From: an uncultured Microcaldota archaeon
GTDB taxonomy: Archaea; Micrarchaeota; Micrarchaeia; Anstonellales; Bilamarchaeaceae
Assembly: GCA_903828955.1 (NCBI GenBank)
Contig: CAIKOA010000026.1
Span: forward strand, 1-53,080
DNA: 53,080 bases
Reading direction: 5' to 3'
Shown here: piece after piece, positions 39,501-46,943 of the stretch
How positions within the stretch are numbered: position 1 is the first letter of the stretch
Layout: the number at the start of each line of letters is the position of its first letter
Notes under the pieces: generated by a model
What the model was told of the DNA's origin: nothing
What the model saw: only the letters and a program-made list of their open reading frames with translations
Databases searched by the model: none
Translations under genes and position numbers: made by a program

Positions 39501-42093
39501 TGTAAACGTGGGTGTTGGTAAGATTCGTGCTGTTGGAGCTGGAGATGTAAATGCCGTATTGGGTGTTGTTGTATGCCGTGTTGTTGATGAGATTGTTGGT
39601 GTCGGAGCTGGAGTCCAGATAGAAGCCGTATTGGGTGTTGTTGGAGGCGACATTGTTGGTAAGGTTGTTGTTGGAACTGGAGTAGAGGCCGATGCCGTAC
39701 TTTGAGTTGTTGTAAGCGGTGTTGTTGATGATATTGTTGTAATTGGAGCTGGAGAAGAGATAGAAGCCGGCGTATGAGTTGTTGTAGGCGGTGTTGCTGG
39801 TGAGGTTGTTGTTTGAGTTGGAGGTAAGGTAGAAGCCGACGTTGGTGTTGTTGTAGGCGGTATTGTTGGTGAGGGTGTTGTAATTGGAGCTGGAGTCGAG
39901 GCGGAAGCCGCCGTTGGAGTTGTTGTAGGCTGTGTTGCTGGTGAGGTTGTTGTTTGAGCTGGAGGAGAAGTAGAAGCCGTACTCTGAGTTGTTGTAGGCG
40001 GTGTTGGTGGTGAAGTTGTTGTTTGGGCCGGAGGAGATGTAGAAGCCGTACTGGTTTTTGTAGGCGGTGTTGCTGGTGAAGTTGTTGTTGGAGGTGGCGC
40101 TGACGTAGAGGTAGAAGCCGTACTGGGAGTTGTTGTAGGCACTGTTGTTGGTGAAGTTGTTGTTGGGGCTGGACCTGAGGTAGAAGCCATGGACGGAGTT
40201 GTTGGAGGCGTTGTTGTTGGTGAGGGTGTTGAAGGAAGAGAAGTAGAGGTAGAAGCCGTACTGGGAATTGGTGGCGGTGTTGTTGGTCAGGTTGTTATTG
40301 GAGCTGTGGAGGTAGAAGCCGTACCTTGTGTTGTTGTAGGCGCTGTTGTTGGTGAAGTTGTTATTGAAGCCGGATTCAATGTAGAAGCCGGTGTCGGAGT
40401 TGTTGTAGGCGGTATTGTTGATGAAGGTGTTGGAGGCGGGGTTTGTGTAGAGGTAGAAGCCGTACACCGAGTTGTTGTAGGCGGAGTTGCTGGTGAGGGT
40501 GTTGTTGTTGGAGTTGGTATCCAACTGAAAGCCGGAGTAGGAGTTGTTGTATGCTGTGTTGCGGGTGATGTTATTGTAGTTGGACCCCCAGTAGATATAG
40601 AAGCCTTGTACGTTATTGTAGGCGGTATTGTTGGTTAGGGTGTTGTTGGAGGCAATATTAAGGAAGAAGCCGTACTGGTTGTTGTAGGCGGAGTTGTTGG
40701 TAATGGTGTTGTTGTTGGAGTTGGGGGGTGAGAGAGAGGCGGGGGAAAAGAGAAAGCCGGCGTAGGAGTTGTTGTAGGCGGAGTTGTTGAAAAGGTTGTT
40801 GTTAGAGCTGTTCCAAAAGAGGAAGCCGTTGATGGAATTGTTGTAGGCGGTATTGTTGGTGAAGGTGTTGTTGTTAGAATTGGTGGCAAGGCAGAAGCCG
40901 GAGTCAGAGTTGTTGTAGGCGGTGTTGTTGGTGAAGGCGTTGTAGTTGGAGGTGGAGGTGAGGTAGAAGCCGTACTTTGAGTTGTTGTAGGCGATGTTGT
41001 TGGTAAGGACGCTATTGTTGGAGCTGGTGAAGTAGATGCCGGAGAAGGTGCCGGTTCCGCCGTTGTTGTATGCGGTGTTGTTGGTGAGGCGGTTATAGTT
41101 GGATGAGCCTATGTAAAAGCCATACTGAGTATTTTTGTATGCGGTGTTGTTGGTGAGGGTGTTGTTGTTGGAGCTAGAGCCGAGGTTGAAGCCGTTTGCG
41201 GAGTTGTTGGAGGCGTTGTTTGAGGTAAGGTTGTTGTTGGAGCTGGAGGAGAGGGCGAAGCCGAACGAGTTGTTGTAGGCGGTATTGTTGGTGAGGGCGC
41301 TATTGTTGGATGAGCCTATGTAAAAGCCATACTGGGTATTGTTGTACGCCGTGTTGCTGTCCAATGTGCTGTTGGTAGCCCTGTCATAGAGCGCGAACCC
41401 GTATCTTGCACTGAATGCCATTGTGTTGGCGAGGAACGTGTTGTTGTTGCTGAGTTCCACATGGAAACCGTCCCCGGTGCCCGTGGTATTGATGGCGGCA
41501 TTGCTCACAAAAGCGGTGTCGTTTGTATTGTTGACGTTAAATCCGTAGATCGTGCTGTTGATGGCATTATTTCCGCTGATGTTGGCGAGCCTGGAAACGA
41601 TTACGTAGAAACCATTTCCAGTAGTATTGTATGCGGTGTTGTTGGTGAAATTGCTAAGTGCGGTGTTATTTATGAAAAAGCCGTGTAATCTGCTCCCGGT
41701 GGAAGTGACATTCTGTATTACACTGAGATTGGCGTACTGGATAACAACGCCATTACTGTAATTGAATATCATTGGGCAGTTTTTGATTGTGATGTTTGTA
41801 AGCGGAGACGTTGCCGAGCCGTTCACTGCGATGCCCGCAGTTTGAGAGCCGTTGCCAGAGATATTGAAACCATTGCAATCAAATGCCACGTTGGACGAAT
41901 TAATGCGTATGCATGCATAGCTTATGTTGGAAATCCCGGTAACTGCTGAACCTGTGCCGTTTATGCTCTGGTTAAGCACATAACTGCCCGGAGAAGAGAT
42001 ATTCGCACAGGTGGAAACATCCGTTGCGGCAAATGAGAATCCTGCCAGTATTGCAAAGATAAGGATTAAACTCAATAATGGCTTGGATTCCAT
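35848..42093 (-). CDS. Giant surface protein, N-terminal part (signal peptide and beta-helix modules)
   Basis: A signal peptide (MESKPLLSLILIFAILAGFS, cut near FAA-T) leads into at least three modules. Each begins with a motif like CANISSPGSYVL followed by FDCNGFNI, then many 23-24-residue NosD/CASH-type beta-helix turns (consensus SNNNTLTNNTAYNNS.YGFYL), and closes with a domain containing FELWKYNASGWGA. The Asn-Asn-Thr/Ser units create dozens of potential N-glycosylation sites. The frame is correct to about 36098; after that the translation turns into Gln/Arg/His-rich nonsense (RQHRSWLHAV) while the neighbouring frame resumes the repeats. The joined protein is about 3530 aa. Likely an adhesin or cell-surface sheath protein. 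Confidence 0.85.
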   Translation of the reverse strand: MESKPLLSLILIFAILAGFSFAATDVSTCANISSPGSYVLNQSINGTGSAVTGISNISYACIRINSSNVAFDCNGFNISGNGSQTAGIAVNGSATSPLTNITIKNCPMIFNYSNGVVIQYANLSVIQNVTSTGSRLHGFFINNTALSNFTNNTAYNTTGNGFYVIVSRLANISGNNAINSTIYGFNVNNTNDTAFVSNAAINTTGTGDGFHVELSNNNTFLANTMAFSARYGFALYDRATNSTLDSNTAYNNTQYGFYIGSSNNSALTNNTAYNNSFGFALSSSSNNNLTSNNASNNSANGFNLGSSSNNNTLTNNTAYKNTQYGFYIGSSNYNRLTNNTAYNNGGTGTFSGIYFTSSNNSVLTNNIAYNNSKYGFYLTSTSNYNAFTNNTAYNNSDSGFCLATNSNNNTFTNNTAYNNSINGFLFWNSSNNNLFNNSAYNNSYAGFLFSPASLSPPNSNNNTITNNSAYNNQYGFFLNIASNNTLTNNTAYNNVQGFYIYWGSNYNNITRNTAYNNSYSGFQLDTNSNNNTLTSNSAYNNSVYGFYLYTNPASNTFINNTAYNNSDTGFYIESGFNNNFTNNSAYNNTRYGFYLHSSNNNLTNNTATNSQYGFYLYFSSFNTLTNNNASNNSVHGFYLRSSPNNNFTNNSAYNNSQYGFYLYVSATSNNNFTSNTAYKNQYGFYISSGPNNNFTTNTAYNNSEYGFYFSSSSNNNLTSNTAYNNSNGGFRLDSSSNYNTLTNNTAYNNTNVGFYLTSNSNNNLTSNTAYNNSYAGFYLFSSSNYNNIINNTAYNNSKYGIGLYSSSNNNLTNNVASNNTQYGFYLDSSSDTNNLINNTAYNNTQYGIYISSSNSTNLTNTHVYNNAVGAVYLTTDTTPRTVYFTNLSVDNPAGNYTNYTSLDISDIMNANSAYSINWSRISFSLPAGYISFAQKFVNISNLSGTPSIDSITWHWDQSEVSGTYTESKFELWKYGASGWGAAALNSTPNTTANTLTLYNTNPASIYGILVNVSGECPVITSPGAYTQLYNYAGAPNDASSTSSKACVVIAAENVTFDCNGHTITNNGTADAYGIFANSSANNATIKNCPSVLNYTYGVGVSGLPSNEAGNIIISNTTSINSSDSGIYLYYARNATIRNSTASGSAQGGFTLENSAGNRIANSTAYNSPFGIELESTSDNNSISNNTLYSNSGSGTGISIDTCSGNNITGNTIHDTAEGIYATLANNNIFMGNNITNIVNDGLLGGDPSILENGGDYNQLINNVISYSQNNYGIYFSGNHNNFTNNTVFSTGDSCIRTNGNWNIFENNTAYDCDLVEITGGAFEIGDYNNTLAHNHANSSNNGYYIEGDGNLLANNTAYGNYLGINVLPVTGAGNSIIDNVAEESTFLDFVVGGDIWLNYGFIISGINLPPYVCNNIVTNLTGSGGRLILYINGSGAVSNGVYSGIGVCNGNGASFTNVTILGSNTLNNNGFVAIISNGTRVANSTSNNNLGGFWAVSSENTLVESSNASGNAIGFAAVYSNGTSFTGCNAYNNNVTSLPLLPIPVGIGAFFWKSNGVLLNGIRFYNNSFMGLGLWGSSNISIISSLMYNNGYDFAAVGPSNYNMTTSYFLNPSGTYENYTNVSAVDSLASGEAYSINWTRNSSGMPTDRISFRNKFVNISMLATATVQSSIDKITWSWSSSELGGYTPSKFELWKYNASGWGAGALNSTPNTTANTLTLYNMSPASEYGILQNSTITNCLAISTQGDYMMGNNYTGAPNAIFPDAADANYACVVISASDVLFDCNGFNITNNGTDLAVGIYINGSAGSPLTNVTVRNCPSIDGYTSAGVYLNRAENSLVANASAVNGRYGFEIAFSHYNLLANLTAYGGTAAGIAMGYSNSNNITDSILDGNGDSGVIITFTSSYNLLANNTAYSNTNNGFDLESNSNYNNLTDNTAHDNGGDGFFSDSSPSNFINNTAHDNGALGFRIRLASYQNLINNTAYSNTEDGFRLNKAPNSIFRGQQRHRQHRSWLHAVEFSENDCGRLHLLRQRRPRAGDGQLRGKHGEQLNRLRQHQRCFLHSQFQPQQPYQQHRLQQHQML
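36088..36098 (-). other. Apparent +1 frameshift at homopolymers in the giant surface gene
   Basis: On the minus strand the run reads ATTTTCAGGGGGCAAC. Before it the frame encodes LNKAPNSIF; after it the beta-helix continues (GNNATGN, then GFTLWNSPRT) only in the other frame. Removing one G from the five-G run, or one T from the four-T run, restores a single frame. This could be a sequencing error, a natural phase-variable site, a real mutation or programmed slippage. Confidence 0.8.
39500..41690 (-). repeat. Beta-helix-coding repeat array (first module of the surface protein)
   Basis: About 30 tandem units of 69-72 bases share a core such as GAGTTGTTGTAGGCGGTGTTG on alternating registers (16-20 conserved bases), each coding for a turn like LTNNTAYNNS.YGFYL. 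Similarity between neighbouring units suggests growth by recombination. This is protein-coding repetition, not a CRISPR. Confidence 0.8.
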
Positions 42094-42144
42094 CGTATTA
42101 ATTTGAACGTAAGAATATAAAATATAAGCATCTAGTGCAAAAAA

Positions 42145-43122
42145 TCAGTTTTTGCCACTTTTCAGGAGCCGGATCGCTTCTTCTACCCCAATAAGGTTTA
42201 TGAGCATCGTCTTGAAGCGGGCAACAAGCATGAAGGCGGTTGCCTGGGCTGCGCCTATTCCGAAGAGGGAGAGGACCAGGACTCCGCCTGTTTCGCTAAA
42301 TCCCATTCCGGCGAGGGTTGGGGTGGGCACGAATTCCAGAATGGTTACTAATGGCTGGAGGAAGAAATAGAAAAGGGGCTCGGGGTATGCCCATTGGATC
42401 GTCATTTCTACGGATTTTGCAACCGCAAACCAGGAGAGCGCCTTTAGCGTCCATGTGCACATCAGAAGCAGAAGGAGCTGGGGGGTTTTCTTTATTATTA
42501 CGTGCGAGTGCTGCTGGGTGTTTTTGAAGATTTCGTATATGCTCCCAAAAAGAGGCCATTTTTCAGAGAAGGAAAAGAGCTTAAGAAAGCGCTTTGAGAA
42601 GAGGAGCGCAACCATAACTGCGAGAACTACCGCGAGCCCGAATACTCCCAGGAACATTATCCAGCCATCCTTGATCATTGCATAATTCAGGAGGTAGAGG
42701 AGGGCGATTCCTCCGACTATTATCTTGAACATGAAATCGTAGGCCTGGGGGCCGAGGATTGCGACCATTGCTTTTTCGTAGGGAACTCCGTAGTTCTTGT
42801 TCATCACCACTGCTGCGCCTAGGTAACCGCTGCGCGCAGGAGTTATGTCTGCAAGCAGCATTCCTGTGAAATGGGTTTTTGCAAGGCCTATCCAGGAGAT
42901 TTTTGCCTTCATTTCGTCAAGGAGGATTTTCATCCGGACGACCATGCATGCGTACATTCCGAGAAGCAGAAGTATGGCGATGAGGAGCCAGCCCAAATTG
43001 ATTGTTGAGAGTATTTTCAGGAAATCCTCGATTCCCGCATAGTAGAGGAGCGCTGCGATTATTACGATTGATATTATGAGATTGATGATGATTGAATATT
43101 TATTTGTGATTAGATTCTTCAA
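42145..43122 (-). CDS. Flippase-like/lysylphosphatidylglycerol-synthase-type membrane protein (UPF0104)
   Basis: A 325-aa protein with about eight membrane segments, including YSIIINLIISIVIIAALLYYAG near the start and IMFLGVFGLAVVLAVMVALLF in the middle. Family features are ADITPARSGYLGAA, which matches the conserved TPAR(x)G-type element, LFYFFLQPLVTILEFVPTP and GMGFSETGGVLVLSLFG. Members flip or transfer lipid-linked groups; in archaea some sit beside glycosylation genes. It lies 51 bases after the giant surface gene start, so it reads toward it and might share its transcript or serve its glycosylation (inference). Confidence 0.88.
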   Translation of the reverse strand: MKNLITNKYSIIINLIISIVIIAALLYYAGIEDFLKILSTINLGWLLIAILLLLGMYACMVVRMKILLDEMKAKISWIGLAKTHFTGMLLADITPARSGYLGAAVVMNKNYGVPYEKAMVAILGPQAYDFMFKIIVGGIALLYLLNYAMIKDGWIMFLGVFGLAVVLAVMVALLFSKRFLKLFSFSEKWPLFGSIYEIFKNTQQHSHVIIKKTPQLLLLLMCTWTLKALSWFAVAKSVEMTIQWAYPEPLFYFFLQPLVTILEFVPTPTLAGMGFSETGGVLVLSLFGIGAAQATAFMLVARFKTMLINLIGVEEAIRLLKSGKN

Positions 43123-43166
43123 GAAAAACTACCCGTGTGTAGGTTCTATTGGACTGTTTTTAATGG

Positions 43167-44033
43167 TTAGTACCCGACCGAGAGCGGGACTCCGTATGCG
43201 TTCTCGATTGCCTCGCGCATTGACCTCTCATGGGAATCTTCTGCCCAGCTTACTTTGCCCTGGAGCCTGGCAATGAGAAGCATTTGGGATACTTTATTGT
43301 GTGCGCTTCCGATTTCAAAGGCGAAATTCCCAATCTCTCTCGCGATAATGGAATTCCAGAATTCAAGGTGCCCAATTTCCAGAATTTCCCCTCCGGAAAT
43401 TGTAGGGACATAGGATGCATTCCAGAGCGGCGGGGCCAGGGTTATGTTGTTTTCCAAAAGAAGGCGGGCGTACGTAGGTATCCGGTCGCCGTCTTCTGCA
43501 AACGATGCGAAGCCCTCAACCGCGCTCTTCGGGTAGCCAAGGGCAAGCCCCTGGGCGCGGAAATCCTCTTCTGAAAGTTTTCCTTGCTTTGCTTTTACTG
43601 AAAGCAAATAATCCAGCTGCTCTAGGAGTCTGGGGTCCCGGGAAAGAATCAACTCGCTGGAGCCTTCGGTTGGCTCGGAAACTTTTGCATAGATGGGGGC
43701 ATATTTTTTAATGTGCAATCTGGTTATGGTTAGGAATTGGGATTGCGGGCCCCTGTAGAGAATTGTGCTTGCGGGTTTTTCACTGGAAATGGTCAGGAAA
43801 AAGTCAAAGGCATCGGATACGCGGCAGAAGCGGAACGGGAAGCCGGAATTCTGCTGGCCCATTAGCATCAGGAATTCCTTCTGCAGAAGGGCTCTTTGCG
43901 TGCTCAAGGCGTGGCTTTGGAGCCCGAGCTCCCTGCCCACCCTAATGCTTTCGGCTTCCACATCGCGTGCGCTGAAGGGGCGGAGGACGGCTCCTTTGTT
44001 TTCGAAAACCTTGTTTGAAACTAATATTTGCAA
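43167..44033 (-). CDS. Uncharacterised protein, about 288 aa
   Basis: No family recognised. The protein is soluble and mixed alpha/beta, with no signal peptide. Segments such as RPFSARDVEAESIRVGREL and DPRLLEQLDYLLSVKAKQGKLSEEDFRA are helical; the region ILEIGHLEFWNSIIAREIGNF suggests a compact C-terminal domain. A frame extends back to ATG 44135, but the extra 34 residues are encoded by AT-rich promoter-like DNA. I prefer TTG 44033, which has AGAGG seven bases upstream and a possible TATA box near 44086. The start is uncertain. Confidence 0.65.
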   Translation of the reverse strand: MQILVSNKVFENKGAVLRPFSARDVEAESIRVGRELGLQSHALSTQRALLQKEFLMLMGQQNSGFPFRFCRVSDAFDFFLTISSEKPASTILYRGPQSQFLTITRLHIKKYAPIYAKVSEPTEGSSELILSRDPRLLEQLDYLLSVKAKQGKLSEEDFRAQGLALGYPKSAVEGFASFAEDGDRIPTYARLLLENNITLAPPLWNASYVPTISGGEILEIGHLEFWNSIIAREIGNFAFEIGSAHNKVSQMLLIARLQGKVSWAEDSHERSMREAIENAYGVPLSVGY

Positions 44034-44197
44034 TGAAAAACCTCTTTGCAAAGGCAGGGCGCACAAAATCCCGCAATTGGTGCTATTTTTATGAATATAA
44101 GTGATATTTATAGGTTTAGGTCCCTTGGGAGGCAAGCCGACCTATCCGACTTCTTTTTCCACACTTGTGCATTAGGTTGTGCTGTTTCCGATTTTAC

Positions 44198-44905
44198 CTA
44201 CCAAACGAAAGGAATGAGCCGGTATCTGGTCTTTTTCGCGTATTCCTTATATCCCTTTAACTCTCTCTGCAGCATTTCGTCCTCAAAGTGGGTGCGGAAT
44301 ATGAAGGCGGCGGCAAGCAGCAGCGCGGGAACCAGGCCATAAAGGGAACCCAGGCCAAGAGGCGTTGCGGCATAAAGCACGATCATTCCGGCATAGCCAG
44401 GATGGCGGATAATGGCGTAAGGCCCTGTTGAAACAACAGTGTGCCCCCTTTCTTTCTGGATGCGGACAGAGCCTTCAAAGAACTTGTTTGAGACAAGCGC
44501 CCATGATGTAAAGCTCCAGCCCGCAACGAACAGGAGAATGCCTGCAAGATAATACCCGAACCCTAAAGCAGAAGCCTGAAAATGCACATCAATGCCGCAT
44601 ACGATAGGAATCGCCAACAGAAACAGCATGTAGAGCACAGCGTATATCTTGTCCCACCATTTCATTTCGCCCTTGATGATTTCGCTTCTCGCCTCTATGA
44701 CCTCCGGATTATACTTCAGGAAGATCACCATGTTTAGGGCAAGCGACACAAAATAAAGCCCGAAGAAGAGCCATGCCAGTGGAAGATCGAGCCTTCCTGC
44801 GAAGAAAAAGAACAGCGCCATCATGAGAACGAGGCTGAAGAGGACCTGTGCCCCGCGTTTTGCAGCCGCCTTCCAGAATGATGAATCTTTCCAATCCATA
44901 CTCAT
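44198..44905 (-). CDS. Isoprenylcysteine carboxyl methyltransferase/phospholipid methyltransferase-like membrane protein
   Basis: A 235-aa protein with about five membrane segments. The C-terminal ICMT/PEMT signature is present: TGPYAIIRHPGYAGMIVLY (His-Pro-Gly-Tyr for SAM binding), and RTHFEDEMLQRELKGYKEYAKKTRYRLIPF, with the conserved Glu-Asp-Glu and basic tail. Such enzymes methylate lipids, isoprenoid or prenyl-cysteine groups using SAM; here the substrate is unknown. An archaeal lipid or quinone-like target is possible. The start at 44905 (MSMDWKD) may alternatively be two codons later. Confidence 0.85.
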   Translation of the reverse strand: MSMDWKDSSFWKAAAKRGAQVLFSLVLMMALFFFFAGRLDLPLAWLFFGLYFVSLALNMVIFLKYNPEVIEARSEIIKGEMKWWDKIYAVLYMLFLLAIPIVCGIDVHFQASALGFGYYLAGILLFVAGWSFTSWALVSNKFFEGSVRIQKERGHTVVSTGPYAIIRHPGYAGMIVLYAATPLGLGSLYGLVPALLLAAAFIFRTHFEDEMLQRELKGYKEYAKKTRYRLIPFVW

Positions 44906-44982
44906 GTTTTAACCATGGATAAGAAGATTTAAAATCAGGCACCTAACGTCATAATAATGCCCAAACCGGATTAGAAAATTAG

Positions 44983-45054
44983 GGCCACGGCCGAGATTTG
45001 AACTCGGGCTTGGGGATCCACAGTCCCCTGTGCTCCCACTACACAACCGTGGCC
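44983..45054 (-). tRNA. tRNA-His (anticodon GTG)
   Basis: On the minus strand, GGCCACGG (45054-45047) pairs with CCGTGGCC (44990-44983), an 8-pair acceptor that includes the G-1 and C73 unique to tRNA-His. The anticodon stem-loop is GGGGA-CTGTGGA-TCCCC with anticodon GTG, and the T arm is CCGAG-TTCAAAT-CTCGG. There is no intron and no encoded CCA. Confidence 0.97.
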
Positions 45055-45117
45055 ATGGGCCTTTTGCTAGTAATAGCAAAAGGAGAGTATATTGAGGCAG
45101 GGTAGAATATAAAAAGA

Positions 45118-46077
45118 TTAGGATTTGGCTTCGGGAGCCAGGATTTCCATCTCAGGAAGGGTTTGCGCGGGAAGAGCACCTGAAAGAGAGGTGCGGATTC
45201 CTTTTTTGGAAAGAACGCGCGCTAGGTGCGCGCCATCTCCGTGAACGAAGGTAACTTCCTTCGGGTTTACCTGCTCCACGTATTCGAGAATGTCTGCGAA
45301 ATCAGCGTGGTCGCTGAGGGGGAAACCTTCGTGCGCGCTGTGCCTGTATCTGAGTACCCAGCCGGAGACGAATGCGGAATAAGCTTTGCGCGAGAATGCG
45401 CTCCCTAGCTTGGAAGCGAAGGTTTTCCTTGCGAGTTTTGGGGGGACTATTGAGACGAACGGGCCGCGCATTACTTCTTCTGCTTCTTCGGTTCCGACCA
45501 CTACCCTGTCGAGTTTTATTCCGTTTTTCTCGTAAACGCGGTTGAAATGCTCGGAATGAGGAGTAACTACCGGAGTGATTTTGCAGTATTCGTTCAGGGT
45601 TTTGATGAGCTCCTGGGTTTTTCCAAGGTTATATGCGCCAAGGAGAAGGATTGAATCATTGTGGGAATTCACCCATTTTGCAATTTCCGAGTAGGTTTCT
45701 TCCGGGGATGGGAATGAAAAGGAAGGGTCTCCATAAGTGCATTCAATTATGAGTTTTTCCGCTTCCTTGGGTTCTGCTCCCTTGGAAAAGATGCCTTCCT
45801 TTAGGCGGAAATCCCCGGTGTAGAGCGCGCTCCCTCCGTCTGTTTCTGCCCAGAGCTGCCGGGATCCGAGAATGTGGCCTGCATCGAGCAATTGGATTCC
45901 TGGGCGGGTTGAAAGGGATGCGGAAAGGGAAGCGAGTTCAATTGTTTCCTTGCTTGCAATAATGTGCGTGGACTTCTTTACTCCGTTCAGGTGGTCTCCG
46001 TGCGCGTGCGAAAGGAACGGGAGGTCGCAGTTGCCGCAGTCTAAGCCGATGGCTTTGCCGCGGATTGGGAGGTTCAT
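45118..46077 (-). CDS. MBL-fold (beta-CASP-like/SNM1-type) exonuclease-like metallohydrolase
   Basis: A 319-aa protein with the metal-binding motifs SHAHGDHLNG (motif 2), LLDAGHILGSRQL (motif 3), YTGDFRL (motif 4), SDHADFADILEYV and VHGDGAHL (C-terminal His). This layout is that of the archaeal 'exonuclease of the beta-lactamase fold' group, related to SNM1 and mRNA 3' processing nucleases. The substrate is nucleic acid, probably. ATG 46077 is chosen since an AAGTATTTAT promoter lies 27 bases upstream (46101-46110, minus strand). A longer frame up to 46164 runs into the dispersed repeat and is rejected. Confidence 0.85.
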   Translation of the reverse strand: MNLPIRGKAIGLDCGNCDLPFLSHAHGDHLNGVKKSTHIIASKETIELASLSASLSTRPGIQLLDAGHILGSRQLWAETDGGSALYTGDFRLKEGIFSKGAEPKEAEKLIIECTYGDPSFSFPSPEETYSEIAKWVNSHNDSILLLGAYNLGKTQELIKTLNEYCKITPVVTPHSEHFNRVYEKNGIKLDRVVVGTEEAEEVMRGPFVSIVPPKLARKTFASKLGSAFSRKAYSAFVSGWVLRYRHSAHEGFPLSDHADFADILEYVEQVNPKEVTFVHGDGAHLARVLSKKGIRTSLSGALPAQTLPEMEILAPEAKS

Positions 46078-46134
46078 ATGCCTAGCATAACATAAAAGAA
46101 ATAAATACTTATCAGAATGATTGGCTAAGAACAA

Positions 46135-46191
46135 GTGATGGGGGGTTGCTGGGGGTGAAGCCACTTAGGGGGCGCTCCCCCTGAGGGGCTC
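46135..46191 (+). repeat. Dispersed GC-rich intergenic repeat, copy B
   Basis: GTGATGGGGGGTTGCTGGGG at 46135 begins a 57-base copy ending CTGAGGGGCTCC. AGGGGG (46167-46172), loop CGCT, CCCCCT (46177-46182) forms a 6-pair hairpin. It lies just upstream of the promoter of the MBL-fold gene, in the same orientation relative to the gene as copies A and C. Confidence 0.8.
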
Positions 46192-46247
46192 CATATAAGT
46201 AATATAAGGGTTTCCCACTGCTGGAATTTTCAGACGTAAAAAACGGA

Positions 46248-46943
46248 TTATTCCTCTCCGGATTCCCGTTCATTTTCTGATTCGGGATCCTCTTCCTTCG
46301 GCTCAAATGGAATGGTGAACGCGCGGCGGATTGCGGAGGCTTTTTTCTTTCCGAGCCCTTCAACTTCAAGCAGTTCTTTTTCGCTTGCTTTTGCGATATT
46401 TTCAACCGTTCCGAAATGCATCAGGAGGGAGATTGCCATTTTCGGGCCCACCATCGGGAGCATTTCAATTATTGCCTGCTGGTTCTGGGAAAGAGTTCTC
46501 CCTTTCGGCCTGCCGGAGATGCGGAGCGTTCTTTTCTCGGCGATCTGCTCGTGCCTTGCGATTGCGAAAACTAATTCTGCGGTGGATTCGGGAGAGCGCG
46601 TGAAGAAAATTGCCGCGCCATAATCGGTAATTACGGAAGCGTATGCGCCAAGAAGGGAGGCCTTCTGGAGAATTCCTGCGCTCTCGCTCCCTTCAACTAC
46701 AAGTATTACGCGGGAGTAAGTTTCGAAAAGGCGCGAGAGCTGCTCAAAGAGCCTTCCATCGATTACTGAGGATTCGAAATCAGAGCGGGTTTTCCGCTCT
46801 ACAACTGCGCGGTCTGAGCAGACGAAATCGCCAACTGGAAGGGTGCAAACTTGCGTTTGTGCGCCCATCGCTTTCAGCGCTTGCGAAAAGAAATTGTCTT
46901 CCCGGGAATCAACTGCGATCGCAGGAGCCCCTGCTTCGGGCAT
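46248..46943 (-). CDS. XPF/ERCC4-type structure-specific endonuclease with HhH domain
   Basis: A 231-aa short-form archaeal XPF nuclease. The catalytic motif is VERKTRSD (Glu49, Arg50, Lys51, Asp55), with additional VDSRED (Asp12, Glu15) and GDFV (Asp39). The C-terminal tandem helix-hairpin-helix has MLPMVGPKMAISLLMHFG and LLEVEGLGKKKASAIR. There is no N-terminal SF2 helicase, so it is like the stand-alone Crenarchaeal XPF and probably needs PCNA or a partner. It cuts branched DNA, such as flaps and stalled forks. ATG 46943 overlaps the stop of the PIN-like gene (TGATG). Confidence 0.92.
   Translation of the reverse strand: MPEAGAPAIAVDSREDNFFSQALKAMGAQTQVCTLPVGDFVCSDRAVVERKTRSDFESSVIDGRLFEQLSRLFETYSRVILVVEGSESAGILQKASLLGAYASVITDYGAAIFFTRSPESTAELVFAIARHEQIAEKRTLRISGRPKGRTLSQNQQAIIEMLPMVGPKMAISLLMHFGTVENIAKASEKELLEVEGLGKKKASAIRRAFTIPFEPKEEDPESENERESGEE

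Noticed and set aside
39489-40190. Long Thr/Pro/Ser-rich frames and Val/Gly-rich frames opposite or within the giant surface gene
   Set aside because: They arise from the repetitive codons of the real gene read in other frames.
39500-41690. Regularly spaced repeats as a CRISPR array
   Set aside because: Units are degenerate, contiguous and coding; no unique spacers and no cas genes.
44034-44135. N-terminal extension of the uncharacterised 288-aa protein
   Set aside because: The extra codons come from AT-rich, promoter-like DNA and lack a ribosome-binding site.
46078-46164. N-terminal extension of the MBL-fold protein
   Set aside because: It is encoded by the promoter and the dispersed repeat; the leaderless start at 46077 fits better.
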